From Bacillota bacterium (lineage in GTDB: Bacteria; Bacillota; Clostridia; Peptostreptococcales; Acidaminobacteraceae), in NCBI GenBank assembly GCA_020161295.1, contig JAIUOA010000009.1, positions 49,205 to 113,204 of the forward strand: 64,000 nucleotides of DNA. Direction: 5' to 3'. Position numbers and translations under genes: made by a program. Every line of letters begins with the position of its first letter. Position 1 is the first letter of the stretch. Below the pieces are notes generated by a model, which saw only the letters and a program-made list of their open reading frames with translations, had not been told where the DNA came from and made no database searches. Of the stretch, positions 18,047-25,561 are shown one piece after another.

Positions 18047-18076
18047 ATTTTAGCACGCCCATTAAAAATCAGTCAA
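18047..18076 (-). promoter_or_regulatory. Sigma-A promoter of the small peptide gene
   Basis: -35 TTGACT, 18-nt spacer, extended -10 TGC-TAAAAT on the minus strand. The start of transcription is expected about 20 nt before the AAAGGAGG site. Confidence 0.7.
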
Positions 18077-18118
18077 CTGGGGTTTTGAGTTTGTCATATA
18101 ATTGTCATACAATTCAAA

Positions 18119-18830
18119 CTATTTTTGACAGGTGCCGCAGTAATAGATGCTTCCCCCCATAAAGCTCTCTTTATGGATAATATCGCCACACTTATAACAG
18201 GGTTCATTTTGGGATTTACTACTAAGTCGCGTCTGATAACCACCGGGTTCACCATAAAGGTTCTTTTCAGTATCTCTTCCCCCTAATTCAACCATCGACG
18301 TTAAGGTCTGCTTGATGCTTAAATAGAGCGCTTTAGCATCATCAGATGAAAGGGTTCCGACTTTTCGTTTAGGATGAATTCCAACCTCATAGAGAATGTC
18401 TTGAAGTACGCCATTACCCAGACCAGGTATTCTTTGCTCCGTGGCAAGAAAGGCTTTTAATGACAGCGTCGGTTTTACAGAACTTATAAGTTCATTAAAA
18501 TAGTCAGCAGAAAATGCCTCCGTTAGAGGCGAAGGCTTTGTTCCAGCTACCAGATAATAGGGATTCTGATTTTCTCCTTCAGCAAATGCCATTAGGCCAC
18601 CATACATTTGAACAGAGCAAGCCATCAAACTTTGATCATTAAATCTCAACAGCAATTGATACATCAGTGACCTTCCTGCCCATCAGCTTATCTTCATAGT
18701 CCTTCGGATCATCATAGAACCATGCGAACTTGTGCGGACTAGCGTTCGTTATCACCTTTTCCACTGTTTTTCCCATCAATGCATTCCTGAGTTGTCCACT
18801 TAATACCATCGCTTCTGGTAATTCAATCAT
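18119..18830 (-). pseudogene. Fpg/Nei family DNA glycosylase, broken by internal deletion and frameshift
   Basis: Repair glycosylase of the formamidopyrimidine/endonuclease VIII family that no longer reads in one frame. The first part starts MIELPEAMVL (ATG with AAGGGGTG upstream) and runs to about GRKVTDV. The second part resumes in another frame at YQLLLRFND and continues through SVQMYGGLMAF and RIPGLGNGVLQDILYE to a complete C-terminal zinc finger (CYKCGD...CGTCQK). Relatives carry roughly 30-40 residues between these parts, ending KHQLL; that stretch is absent. This suggests a deletion not divisible by three. A restart at an internal ATG could still give the C-terminal half, but without the catalytic N-terminus. 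Confidence 0.8.
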
Positions 18831-18843
18831 CCTAACACCCCTT

Positions 18844-19281
18844 TCACTTGTTAGCAAGAATCATTGCCATTAGACCGCTTTCGAAATCATGGTCATCTTG
18901 TGCCGACCGTTTCTTATGACGTGGTCCCCTTTGATTCTGCATGCGTGCTACGCGCCCGTGATGTCTAGAATCCAAAATAAAATCGATATTTAATGGATTG
19001 ATTTCGCGACCATTCACGTTAATGCATCGCCCTTCCTTAGCAAGTACCATGGCCGCGAGGCCGTTATCCTGTGTCACGACGATGTCGTCCTTACTGATAT
19101 GATTCGCGATATAGTAATCCGCTGCATCTCTGGAGATATCCACGGTTACGATTTCCGCATACTCGCTACTGAGCTCGATGGCATAGTTCTTTACCACGGT
19201 AACTGGTATGGCAGCTTTTTTTGCAATTTTTATAGTTTGTGCCACCACCGGGCAACCATCTGCGTCAATCCAAATTCTCAT
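18844..19281 (-). CDS. YaiI/YqxD family protein (DUF188, UPF0178)
   Basis: A small conserved protein with a PIN-like nuclease-type fold. It opens MRIWIDADGCPVV, the family hallmark, with further acidic residues in TVDISRDAADYYIAN and VVTQDNGLAAMVL. The C-terminus RHHGRVARMQNQRGPRHKKR is basic, as usual. Its cellular role is not established. The ATG is chosen over an in-frame TTG three codons upstream. The start lies within a few bases of the Rieske gene stop, so the two are probably co-translated. Confidence 0.9.
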   Translation of the reverse strand: MRIWIDADGCPVVAQTIKIAKKAAIPVTVVKNYAIELSSEYAEIVTVDISRDAADYYIANHISKDDIVVTQDNGLAAMVLAKEGRCINVNGREINPLNIDFILDSRHHGRVARMQNQRGPRHKKRSAQDDHDFESGLMAMILANK

Positions 19282-19283
19282 AA

Positions 19284-20261
19284 TCACCAATTTACCCCAT
19301 TCTTCAGTTGCTCTCTACGTTTCCTATATTCCATAATCGGTGCATCACCTGGGATTAAGTGTTCTCCCATGCGGAGCTCCGATTTTTTTGGAATCTGAGT
19401 GATGACCACACGACGGTCTTGGTGAAGGATGTATCGGTTGGTGAATCGACTGGTGAAATTCACAAGTTCCTTTAAAATAGGAACTTTCATAAAGCGTTGA
19501 TAAAACCTGATATAGATTTGTGTATGCTCATCATCTATAGGGGCAAAGACCGCTACAATGCGGATATCGTCGCTAATGATATTCTGCCAAAGGTTTGGCA
19601 TTTGAAATTGCAGACTGAACAAGTCCCTATAATCTGGTATTTCACTTGCTTTTAATGGTATTGTATTGCCATCATCCACTTCATTCTTGACGAAAAACGT
19701 CATCAAATGATCCTCCCAGATTACCACTGGGCCATGAACAAGCGTGCGATTTCCTCTTCCGATGGAGTTTGTATGGACAAAAGGCAAATGTACCACATCC
19801 AGCTGATTCTCTATCGCTCTCGTGTAATGTACAGGCCAGACCTCAGAAAACTGACCATAAGAAAATCCTTCTCTTAATTCCTTGAAAAATAGAATTTCTG
19901 GATAAGCATCGCGCTTCTCACCATACCAAATCCAGATGATGCCGTACCGTTCTTCCACATGAAAGGACTGTACATGATATTGCTCAAGCACTTTCGACGA
20001 ACGGCCATTAGCGGGAATCAGTTTTACTTTTCCACTGGTATCATACTCAAATCCATGAAATGGGCACACCACATGATTATGCTTCACCCATCCGTGACTC
20101 ATGGCCGCGCCACGATGACAGCACTGATCGTATATACATGCGACCTTACCTTGATCGTCACGCCACAGCACCAATTTTTCCCCCAGTCTAGTCACACCTA
20201 CAGGTTTACCTGCTTTAACTTCTCTTGCATCTAATATCCCATACCACATGTTCTGAATCAT
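19284..20261 (-). CDS. Rieske-type aromatic ring-hydroxylating oxygenase alpha-subunit-like protein
   Basis: A 325-residue protein with an N-terminal Rieske [2Fe-2S] domain: Cys47 and His49 in QCCHRGAAMSHG, Cys66 and His69 in VVCPFHGFEYD. The catalytic domain has the mononuclear iron motif LDVVHLPFVHTNSIG (D-x3-H-x4-H type), like pheophorbide a oxygenase and related oxygenases. Such enzymes need oxygen and a reductase, which is odd in an otherwise anaerobic-looking gene set. No reductase is adjacent. It follows a GNAT gene by 11 bp and precedes the DUF188 gene. The family is firm; the substrate is unknown. Confidence 0.85.
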   Translation of the reverse strand: MIQNMWYGILDAREVKAGKPVGVTRLGEKLVLWRDDQGKVACIYDQCCHRGAAMSHGWVKHNHVVCPFHGFEYDTSGKVKLIPANGRSSKVLEQYHVQSFHVEERYGIIWIWYGEKRDAYPEILFFKELREGFSYGQFSEVWPVHYTRAIENQLDVVHLPFVHTNSIGRGNRTLVHGPVVIWEDHLMTFFVKNEVDDGNTIPLKASEIPDYRDLFSLQFQMPNLWQNIISDDIRIVAVFAPIDDEHTQIYIRFYQRFMKVPILKELVNFTSRFTNRYILHQDRRVVITQIPKKSELRMGEHLIPGDAPIMEYRKRREQLKNGVNW

Positions 20262-20272
20262 ATGTCCCCCTT

Positions 20273-21118
20273 TTAAGCCTGCGCTAATCTCGGATAAGCC
20301 AGCGGTTTAGGCATGATCGGGCCTTTATGTTCAAGCACCATCCAGCCACTTTTCTCGGTGATGGCTTTACTGAGTCCAGTGGTTAGGCCCGCCGCATCAA
20401 ACTCGAAGACGACTTTACTTGCGCCTGTGGATAATAGAATCCTTTCGAGATTTTCATCCCCTTTTACATAGATGCCATAGAGGATAACAGTCTTCCCCTC
20501 ATCCTCAACATCGGCGATGATTAACGTGTTTTCATCAAACAAGTAAAGCTTATCATCAAAGCCGTGTGCGAGATAAAAGGCTAGAATATGGTCATCCATT
20601 CCCGCTTTGAAACGTCGATGGTTATGATCCGTGACTCTTTTCCACCTCAGCACTTCGTCATCCGTCAGCTTTATATGTTCTAATTTCTTTGGCTGTGCCA
20701 ATCCATTCTCCCATGAATAGGACACCGACGGAATCTCCACGAAACCACAGCTTCTATACAGTGACTTGGCCTCTTCATCCGCTGCTAGAAAGAACACATC
20801 TGTCTGATCCTTAAAATCATGGATGATCTGCTCCAGCAAGCCCTTTGCAAGTCCCCTTCTCCGGTAATCAGGATGCGTCATCACTGTACCGATTTGGATG
20901 GCGTTGTAGGTTGTTCCTTCGATGTGCAGTGTCATGCGGTTGGCAGAAGCATTGGCAACGACGCGGTCGCCCTCCACCATGCTATACGGAATATAGTTTG
21001 AATCCCAGTATCCCTTTTGATACCACGCTTCAAACGAGATACCGAATGATTCCGTGGCCAGTCTGTTAAAGGATGCCCTTAGTGCATTATTTTCTTTATA
21101 ATCTTTGATCAGCTCCAT
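20273..21118 (-). CDS. GNAT family acetyltransferase (Eis-like)
   Basis: A 281-residue protein with an N-terminal GNAT domain carrying IGTVMTHPDYRRRGLAKGLL, the acetyl-CoA loop, and AKSLYRSCGFVEI. The length and the second GNAT-like half resemble Eis-type enzymes, which acetylate aminoglycosides or lysines, but the C-terminal sterol-carrier-like domain is not clear. Probably first in a unit with the Rieske and DUF188 genes; gaps are 11 bp or less. Confidence 0.75.
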   Translation of the reverse strand: MELIKDYKENNALRASFNRLATESFGISFEAWYQKGYWDSNYIPYSMVEGDRVVANASANRMTLHIEGTTYNAIQIGTVMTHPDYRRRGLAKGLLEQIIHDFKDQTDVFFLAADEEAKSLYRSCGFVEIPSVSYSWENGLAQPKKLEHIKLTDDEVLRWKRVTDHNHRRFKAGMDDHILAFYLAHGFDDKLYLFDENTLIIADVEDEGKTVILYGIYVKGDENLERILLSTGASKVVFEFDAAGLTTGLSKAITEKSGWMVLEHKGPIMPKPLAYPRLAQA

Positions 21119-21267
21119 CTTTTCCCTCCATTTGAGCTTCTAAAATTAGTTTATCATGATTTTCGGAAAAACATTAAAATTTCATGAAAAGCATTAAAAA
21201 GTCTTCAGATTTAAGACAGCAGTTGTAACGTTTGATAAAATGATATCAAAAGTAACTTGGAGGTTTT

Positions 21268-21726
21268 ATGGCTAAGAGACAGATTTCAGAAGAGCGTAAG
21301 GTGCTTTATTACATCGGGATGGGAGTCACCGCCATCGGTGTCATTTTATTTCTATCGGTTTTCGTGAGAGCACTGAATCCTAGTAGCATGCTAGACGACA
21401 TGGTCAGTGGCAACCCTATGGCATCGTTTATGGGACCCCCGCTGATCGGTTTTATCATGATCGCTGTAGGAAATGTCCTCAGGACCATCGCTGCGAGAGG
21501 GGCTTATGGTTCGGGCCTCATGCTCGATCCAGAAAAGGCACGCGAGGACCTAGCCCCATGGTCTTCCATGGCAGGAGGGGTCATCAAGGATGCCCTTGAA
21601 GAGGTGAATATCGCAGGTTCTAAAGAGGCTATCAAAGAAGTCATCAAGATCAGGTGTCCACACTGTACCGCTTTAAATGATGAAAATTCCAAATACTGTG
21701 GTCAATGTGGTCAAAAAATGATTTGA
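21268..21726 (+). CDS. Two-helix membrane protein with C-terminal zinc ribbon
   Basis: A 152-residue protein. Residues about 11-31 and 50-73 are transmembrane segments (VLYYIGMGVTAIGVILFL, PLIGFIMIAVGNVL). The tail ends in a double-CxxC zinc ribbon, IRCPHCTALNDENSKYCGQCG. Function unknown; such ribbons often mediate protein contacts. The last 16 bp overlap the 3' end of the convergent permease gene. Confidence 0.75.
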   Translation: MAKRQISEERKVLYYIGMGVTAIGVILFLSVFVRALNPSSMLDDMVSGNPMASFMGPPLIGFIMIAVGNVLRTIAARGAYGSGLMLDPEKAREDLAPWSSMAGGVIKDALEEVNIAGSKEAIKEVIKIRCPHCTALNDENSKYCGQCGQKMI

Positions 21727-22655
21727 TAAATCCATCCCGCAACCATCGCACTTGCCAGCACGAAAGTGACATAAAAGGCAAGTGCTTTTTTTCGCATCAA
21801 TGTGGCCATCCCAGCAATTACAGGGACACCCGTGGCTTTTCCCGCAACCAAGAATGCCAATATTGCGCCTTCGCTGGCACCCGAACTGATCAAAGATTTC
21901 ATGAGTGGTAATGCAGAAGCATCTGTTAGGTAAAGGGGCAATCCGACAAGCGCTGCAAATGGGACCGAAAGTGATTGCTCATCACTGAGCAATGTGAGTA
22001 TCCATTCCTTTGGTATGATTAATTCGACCATTTTACCGATGGCGATAAAAATCATGAAGTAAAATAATATTTTTTTCACACCGGTGTTATAAAGCTCAAA
22101 TAAGAAGCGTTTAAACTTCGCTTTATGCTGCAATTGCTTGTGCAAACCAACGGTTTGTAATGTAAAGATCTCTGGCTGGTGGAAGATAGGTTGCGAAGAA
22201 ATTCTGAACTGACCCTCAAAGAAGCGACTCTTAACATGGAGCATATGTGCCGTAATCCCTGCTAAAAGTCCCATGCTGAGAGAACTTATCAGCATGCCGT
22301 TCGCAAACTTACTCCCAAGAAATGCGGTTTCGAATAGATATTCCGACGGGCTTGTTAGTGGTGATGAAACCATAAATGCCATAACGGGTCCCCAAGGTAA
22401 CGCTGAGACGAACATGGAGAGCATCACAGCGGTCGTTCCGCAGGCACAAAGCGGCGTTAATGAACCAAATAAAATGGCACTTGGTATTGAAAGACCCGTT
22501 TTTCTCATGAAAAACGCCTTTAATTTGATCGGATCCATATAGACGGTCAGAAAACTGGCAATCAATATACCGCCCAATAAGATCGGGCCATCCGCGATTA
22601 AATAGCCCAAAAGTGTTTCATAAATTTGCTTTACTAAGTTCGTGATGGGTTCCAT
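21711..22655 (-). CDS. UPF0718/DUF318 permease (ArsP-related)
   Basis: A polytopic membrane protein of about 314 residues in two halves: GSLTPLCACGTTAVMLSMFV in the first and GLPLYLTDASALPLMKSLI in the second. A long soluble loop (about 150-190) lies between them. This permease class includes ArsP, which exports organoarsenicals, and other proteins of unknown substrate. It lies downstream of a MarR regulator carrying cysteine pairs, and a copy of that regulator's likely operator sits directly before it. A thiophilic or metalloid compound is a reasonable but unproven substrate. The ATG with AAAGGA is preferred to two ATGs six and five codons upstream. Confidence 0.8.
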   Translation of the reverse strand: MEPITNLVKQIYETLLGYLIADGPILLGGILIASFLTVYMDPIKLKAFFMRKTGLSIPSAILFGSLTPLCACGTTAVMLSMFVSALPWGPVMAFMVSSPLTSPSEYLFETAFLGSKFANGMLISSLSMGLLAGITAHMLHVKSRFFEGQFRISSQPIFHQPEIFTLQTVGLHKQLQHKAKFKRFLFELYNTGVKKILFYFMIFIAIGKMVELIIPKEWILTLLSDEQSLSVPFAALVGLPLYLTDASALPLMKSLISSGASEGAILAFLVAGKATGVPVIAGMATLMRKKALAFYVTFVLASAMVAGWIYQIIF

Positions 22656-22680
22656 AATTTTTCCTTTCATCATACATTAT

Positions 22681-22693
22681 TTGTATTATACAA
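22681..22693. promoter_or_regulatory. MarR operator copy before the permease
   Basis: A 13-bp palindrome TTGTATTATACAA, identical to the core of the larger palindrome before the marR gene. On the minus strand it contains TATAAT, a possible -10 with a TTTGAT -35 16 nt upstream. Confidence 0.65.
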
Positions 22694-22717
22694 GTTTAAG
22701 CTAAAAATCAAACTGCT

Positions 22718-23176
22718 TCAACAGCAGTTTGGGTTTGCACTTTCAAAGGCTTTAATGAGTAGCCTCGCCGATTCTAGAACATCATCGATTTTACCTTCTG
22801 GTAAACTCAGCGCTACTTTTCCATAATAATCCGCTAAGCTCTGATTTAAAGCGACCGCGCTGTTTCTTCCCTTCTCAGTCAATTTGACCAAAACCAGTCG
22901 TCTGTCACTGTCTGATTTTACACGTTCGATAAAACCATCGCGTACGAGGGTATCAAGCACGCGCGTCATGGTACTGGTATTTAGGTTCATCCGTTCGCTC
23001 AGTGTTCTCATGGAGATCTCCTGTTGATTCATAATCTCTAATAAGACATAGCACTGCGTCGTGGTAAAACCATGTACTTTTATTTGATCCCTTTCGAAGA
23101 GCTGAAACAATCTAACCAAGTCTCGAACGACATTTCCCACATCATCACTACAGCAAATCACATCAAATGGCTTCAT
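22718..23176 (-). CDS. MarR family regulator with N- and C-terminal cysteine pairs
   Basis: A 152-residue winged-helix repressor: TTTQCYVLLEIMNQQEISMRT, LNTSTMTRVLDTLVRDG for the recognition helix and ERVKSDSDRRLVLVKL for the wing. Vicinal cysteines occur at positions 8-9 (VICCSDD) and as the last two residues 151-152 (NPNCC). That layout is unusual for MarR proteins and would suit thiophilic metal(loid) or oxidant sensing. It overlaps no other gene. A 21-bp palindrome covers its promoter, and a core copy precedes the adjacent permease, which implies self-regulation and control of the permease. Confidence 0.85.
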   Translation of the reverse strand: MKPFDVICCSDDVGNVVRDLVRLFQLFERDQIKVHGFTTTQCYVLLEIMNQQEISMRTLSERMNLNTSTMTRVLDTLVRDGFIERVKSDSDRRLVLVKLTEKGRNSAVALNQSLADYYGKVALSLPEGKIDDVLESARLLIKAFESANPNCC

Positions 23177-23193
23177 CTGGCACCTCCGTAAAT

Positions 23194-23225
23194 TTAATTG
23201 TATTATACAATTAATGGTGTGTCAA
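23194..23225 (-). promoter_or_regulatory. marR promoter with overlapping 21-bp palindromic operator
   Basis: The palindrome (10-bp arms TTAATTGTAT, one-base centre) spans 23194-23214. A minus-strand sigma-A promoter overlaps it: -35 TTGACA (23220-23225), 17-nt spacer, -10 TACAAT (23197-23202). The palindrome also covers the stop codon of the upstream antiporter gene. Confidence 0.8.
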
Positions 23226-24488
23226 ACTATTTTTGAAATCGCCTTTATGTTGTATTGATGGCTGTTCTTCTAGCTTAAGTAATTTTGCAAGCAGATGAGA
23301 CGTACTGGCCTGGAACGAAAGTGTGATCATAATCGTTGCGAAGGTCACTGACGAAATCATATCCGCATGCTTAATCCCAGCTGTCATGAGCATACCTGCG
23401 AGAGCAGCGGGAATAACACCGGTCTCCCTGATCCACATGAGGTATAAGATTTCTTTAAGCGTCCATTCCGCTTTTCGGTCGAACATGACACTGAATAAAA
23501 CCGATATCGGGCGAGCGATAAAAATCAGCACGAATACTGAAGCAAGTGTAGGAAGTAGGTACTTCATGAGTACCGCGAAATCCAAATGGGTTCCGAGTAG
23601 AACGAAGATCATCATACGAAGGATAATGGTCAAAATCTCTTTAAAACGCAGATGCGTTTGGAAGGACTCTTCAGGAATCCAGAATTTAAAGATCTTCTTA
23701 TTCCCACAGAACATGCCGACGATAAACACTGACATGAAACCACTGAAGCCAAGCTTGTTTGAGATCAAATAGGCGCCGATAACGGTTGCAAGCATTAGCT
23801 CCGCCGGATGATCATTTAACGCGCCTCTTCGCTTTTCATCCGTAAGGACATGTGAGATATACCCAAGTGTTACACCCACAAATATTCCGCCTACCACTGT
23901 CTTCACGAAATCAAAGAGGGTATCGCTTAACGAAAACTCTCCGCCCATGATGATGCCGATTAGAGAGAAGGTAATGATGGCACCTGCCGCATCATTAAAG
24001 GCCGACTCTGAAATAATCGTTTGCTTCATTTTCGAGCTGATATTCATTTTTTTGAATAGAGGAACCAATACCGATGGATCTGTTGATGCGACGACAGCAC
24101 CTAATAAAAGCGCATAAATCATCGGGATATCAAATAAATATTTAGCAGCCACGCCGACGACTGCTGTAGAGATAAGAACCCCTACAGTGGCTAAGGACAG
24201 CACCGAAAATTTAACTTTATTTAAGATCTTTAAATCGATTTCACGCCCACCATCATATAAGATGTACGCGGCACCAAAGGATAAAATCATCTGATTTTCC
24301 ACTGGATACTTGCCGATATTGATGAGGTCGAGCATGCTTGGTCCTAAGAGAATTCCCGCCAGGATATAAAGCACGACATCAGGTAGCTTGATGATATTAC
24401 TGATCTTCGTAAATACGAGACCCACAAAAATGATAATCCCTACGATCATCATTAAATTATCTGCTGATTGAACCACTGAATTTTCCAT
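23211..24488 (-). CDS. Cation/proton antiporter (CPA family, NhaP/Kef-like)
   Basis: A membrane protein of 425 residues with about 12 helices. Family signs are YILAGILLGPSML near the N-terminus, ASTDPSVLVPLFKKM and ESAFNDAAGAI (the ion-binding acidic pair region), and a C-terminal RETGVIPAALAGMLM. It exchanges Na+ or K+ for protons at the membrane. It has no C-terminal RCK/TrkA-N domain. It is divergent from a LysR regulator that probably controls it. Confidence 0.88.
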   Translation of the reverse strand: MENSVVQSADNLMMIVGIIIFVGLVFTKISNIIKLPDVVLYILAGILLGPSMLDLINIGKYPVENQMILSFGAAYILYDGGREIDLKILNKVKFSVLSLATVGVLISTAVVGVAAKYLFDIPMIYALLLGAVVASTDPSVLVPLFKKMNISSKMKQTIISESAFNDAAGAIITFSLIGIIMGGEFSLSDTLFDFVKTVVGGIFVGVTLGYISHVLTDEKRRGALNDHPAELMLATVIGAYLISNKLGFSGFMSVFIVGMFCGNKKIFKFWIPEESFQTHLRFKEILTIILRMMIFVLLGTHLDFAVLMKYLLPTLASVFVLIFIARPISVLFSVMFDRKAEWTLKEILYLMWIRETGVIPAALAGMLMTAGIKHADMISSVTFATIMITLSFQASTSHLLAKLLKLEEQPSIQHKGDFKNSLTHH

Positions 24489-24540
24489 TTTCCACTTCCT
24501 TATATTATAGACAACGTTTACACTATACGCTCCTAAGGTG

Positions 24541-24555
24541 TATAATTCAATTATA
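24541..24555. promoter_or_regulatory. Candidate LysR binding site
   Basis: A 15-bp palindrome TATAATTCAATTATA between the divergent antiporter and lysR genes; it satisfies the T-N11-A pattern of LysR sites. Confidence 0.5.
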
Positions 24556-24596
24556 TAAACATTATGAAGTAGTTAAATGAAAGTTAAGGTGGAACC

Positions 24597-25493
24597 ATGG
24601 ATTTACATTATCTAAAGCTCTTTCACTATATCGCCACAGAAGGTAGCTTATCAAAGGCGGCAGAACGCCTCTACATCTCACAACCAGCCCTCTCCATGCA
24701 AATTAAAAAGTTTGAACAGGACATCGGTCTTAAGTTGTTTGATAAAGAAGGTAACCGTAACGTCCTTAACGAAAACGGAAAAGTACTCTTTAAATATACA
24801 CAGCGGCTATTCAAAATCATCATAGAAGCCGAGAATGAGCTTTTAAATGCTTCTGACCACATTTCCGGTACGGTACTGATCGGTGGTAGCAACTCCGCTG
24901 GAACCTATATACTCCCTCGAATCATCGGAGAATTTAAAAAACAGTTTCCATCAGTGACTGTCAATCTCCACGTTTCTGATACGAGAGAGATTGCACAGCT
25001 AGTGGCTGAAAACAAGCTTGATTTTGCAGTCAACGGTGGTGATGGACCTTATGGCAACGCCATCATTTCTGAACTTTTAATGACGGATGAGCTTCTACTG
25101 ATCGCCTCACCTGAGTCACAAATTGCGAGACTCTATGACATTCAGCCTGAAAATCTGGAAAACATCCCCATCATCACTCATGAGCACCACTCTCAGCTCT
25201 ATACGCATACTGAAAGAATCATCAATCAGTTTAAAATTAAAACGAGCATCTCCATGACGCTAGGTAGCATCGACGCCATAAAACAAGCGGTAGAAGCCGA
25301 TCTCGGTGTTTCATTTATCCCTAAAACGGCGTTGAGATTTGAGCTCCATGCCGGCGTCTTAGTCGACATCCGGATTGGTAAGCATCATTTTCCATACCCC
25401 CAGTGCCTCATCTATAATAAAAACAGGTACCTAAGCCCCGCGACGAAGGAGTTTATGCGCCTCGTTAAGGATCGATTTAAGCACATGAAGTAA
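24597..25493 (+). CDS. LysR family transcriptional regulator
   Basis: A 298-residue regulator. The N-terminal helix-turn-helix is typical (GSLSKAAERLYISQPALSMQ) and is followed by the usual linker helix. The C-terminal substrate-binding domain starts near VLIGGSNSAGTYILPRIIGE, a phrase common in the CysB/CbbR branch. It is divergent from the antiporter gene with a 108-bp shared region holding a palindrome, the classic arrangement for LysR control of the neighbour. The effector is unknown. A bidirectional hairpin terminator follows. Confidence 0.9.
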   Translation: MDLHYLKLFHYIATEGSLSKAAERLYISQPALSMQIKKFEQDIGLKLFDKEGNRNVLNENGKVLFKYTQRLFKIIIEAENELLNASDHISGTVLIGGSNSAGTYILPRIIGEFKKQFPSVTVNLHVSDTREIAQLVAENKLDFAVNGGDGPYGNAIISELLMTDELLLIASPESQIARLYDIQPENLENIPIITHEHHSQLYTHTERIINQFKIKTSISMTLGSIDAIKQAVEADLGVSFIPKTALRFELHAGVLVDIRIGKHHFPYPQCLIYNKNRYLSPATKEFMRLVKDRFKHMK

Positions 25494-25511
25494 CACGCTC
25501 ATGCATAAGAG

Positions 25512-25560
25512 AAAAGTGCAGTTTCTGTTGAGATTACTCATCAGAAGCTGCACTTATTTA
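25512..25560. terminator. Bidirectional terminator between lysR and xylB
   Basis: Stem AAGTGCAG/CTGCACTT extended by an inner TTCTG/CAGAA pairing. It ends both convergent units. Confidence 0.65.
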
Positions 25561-25561
25561 T

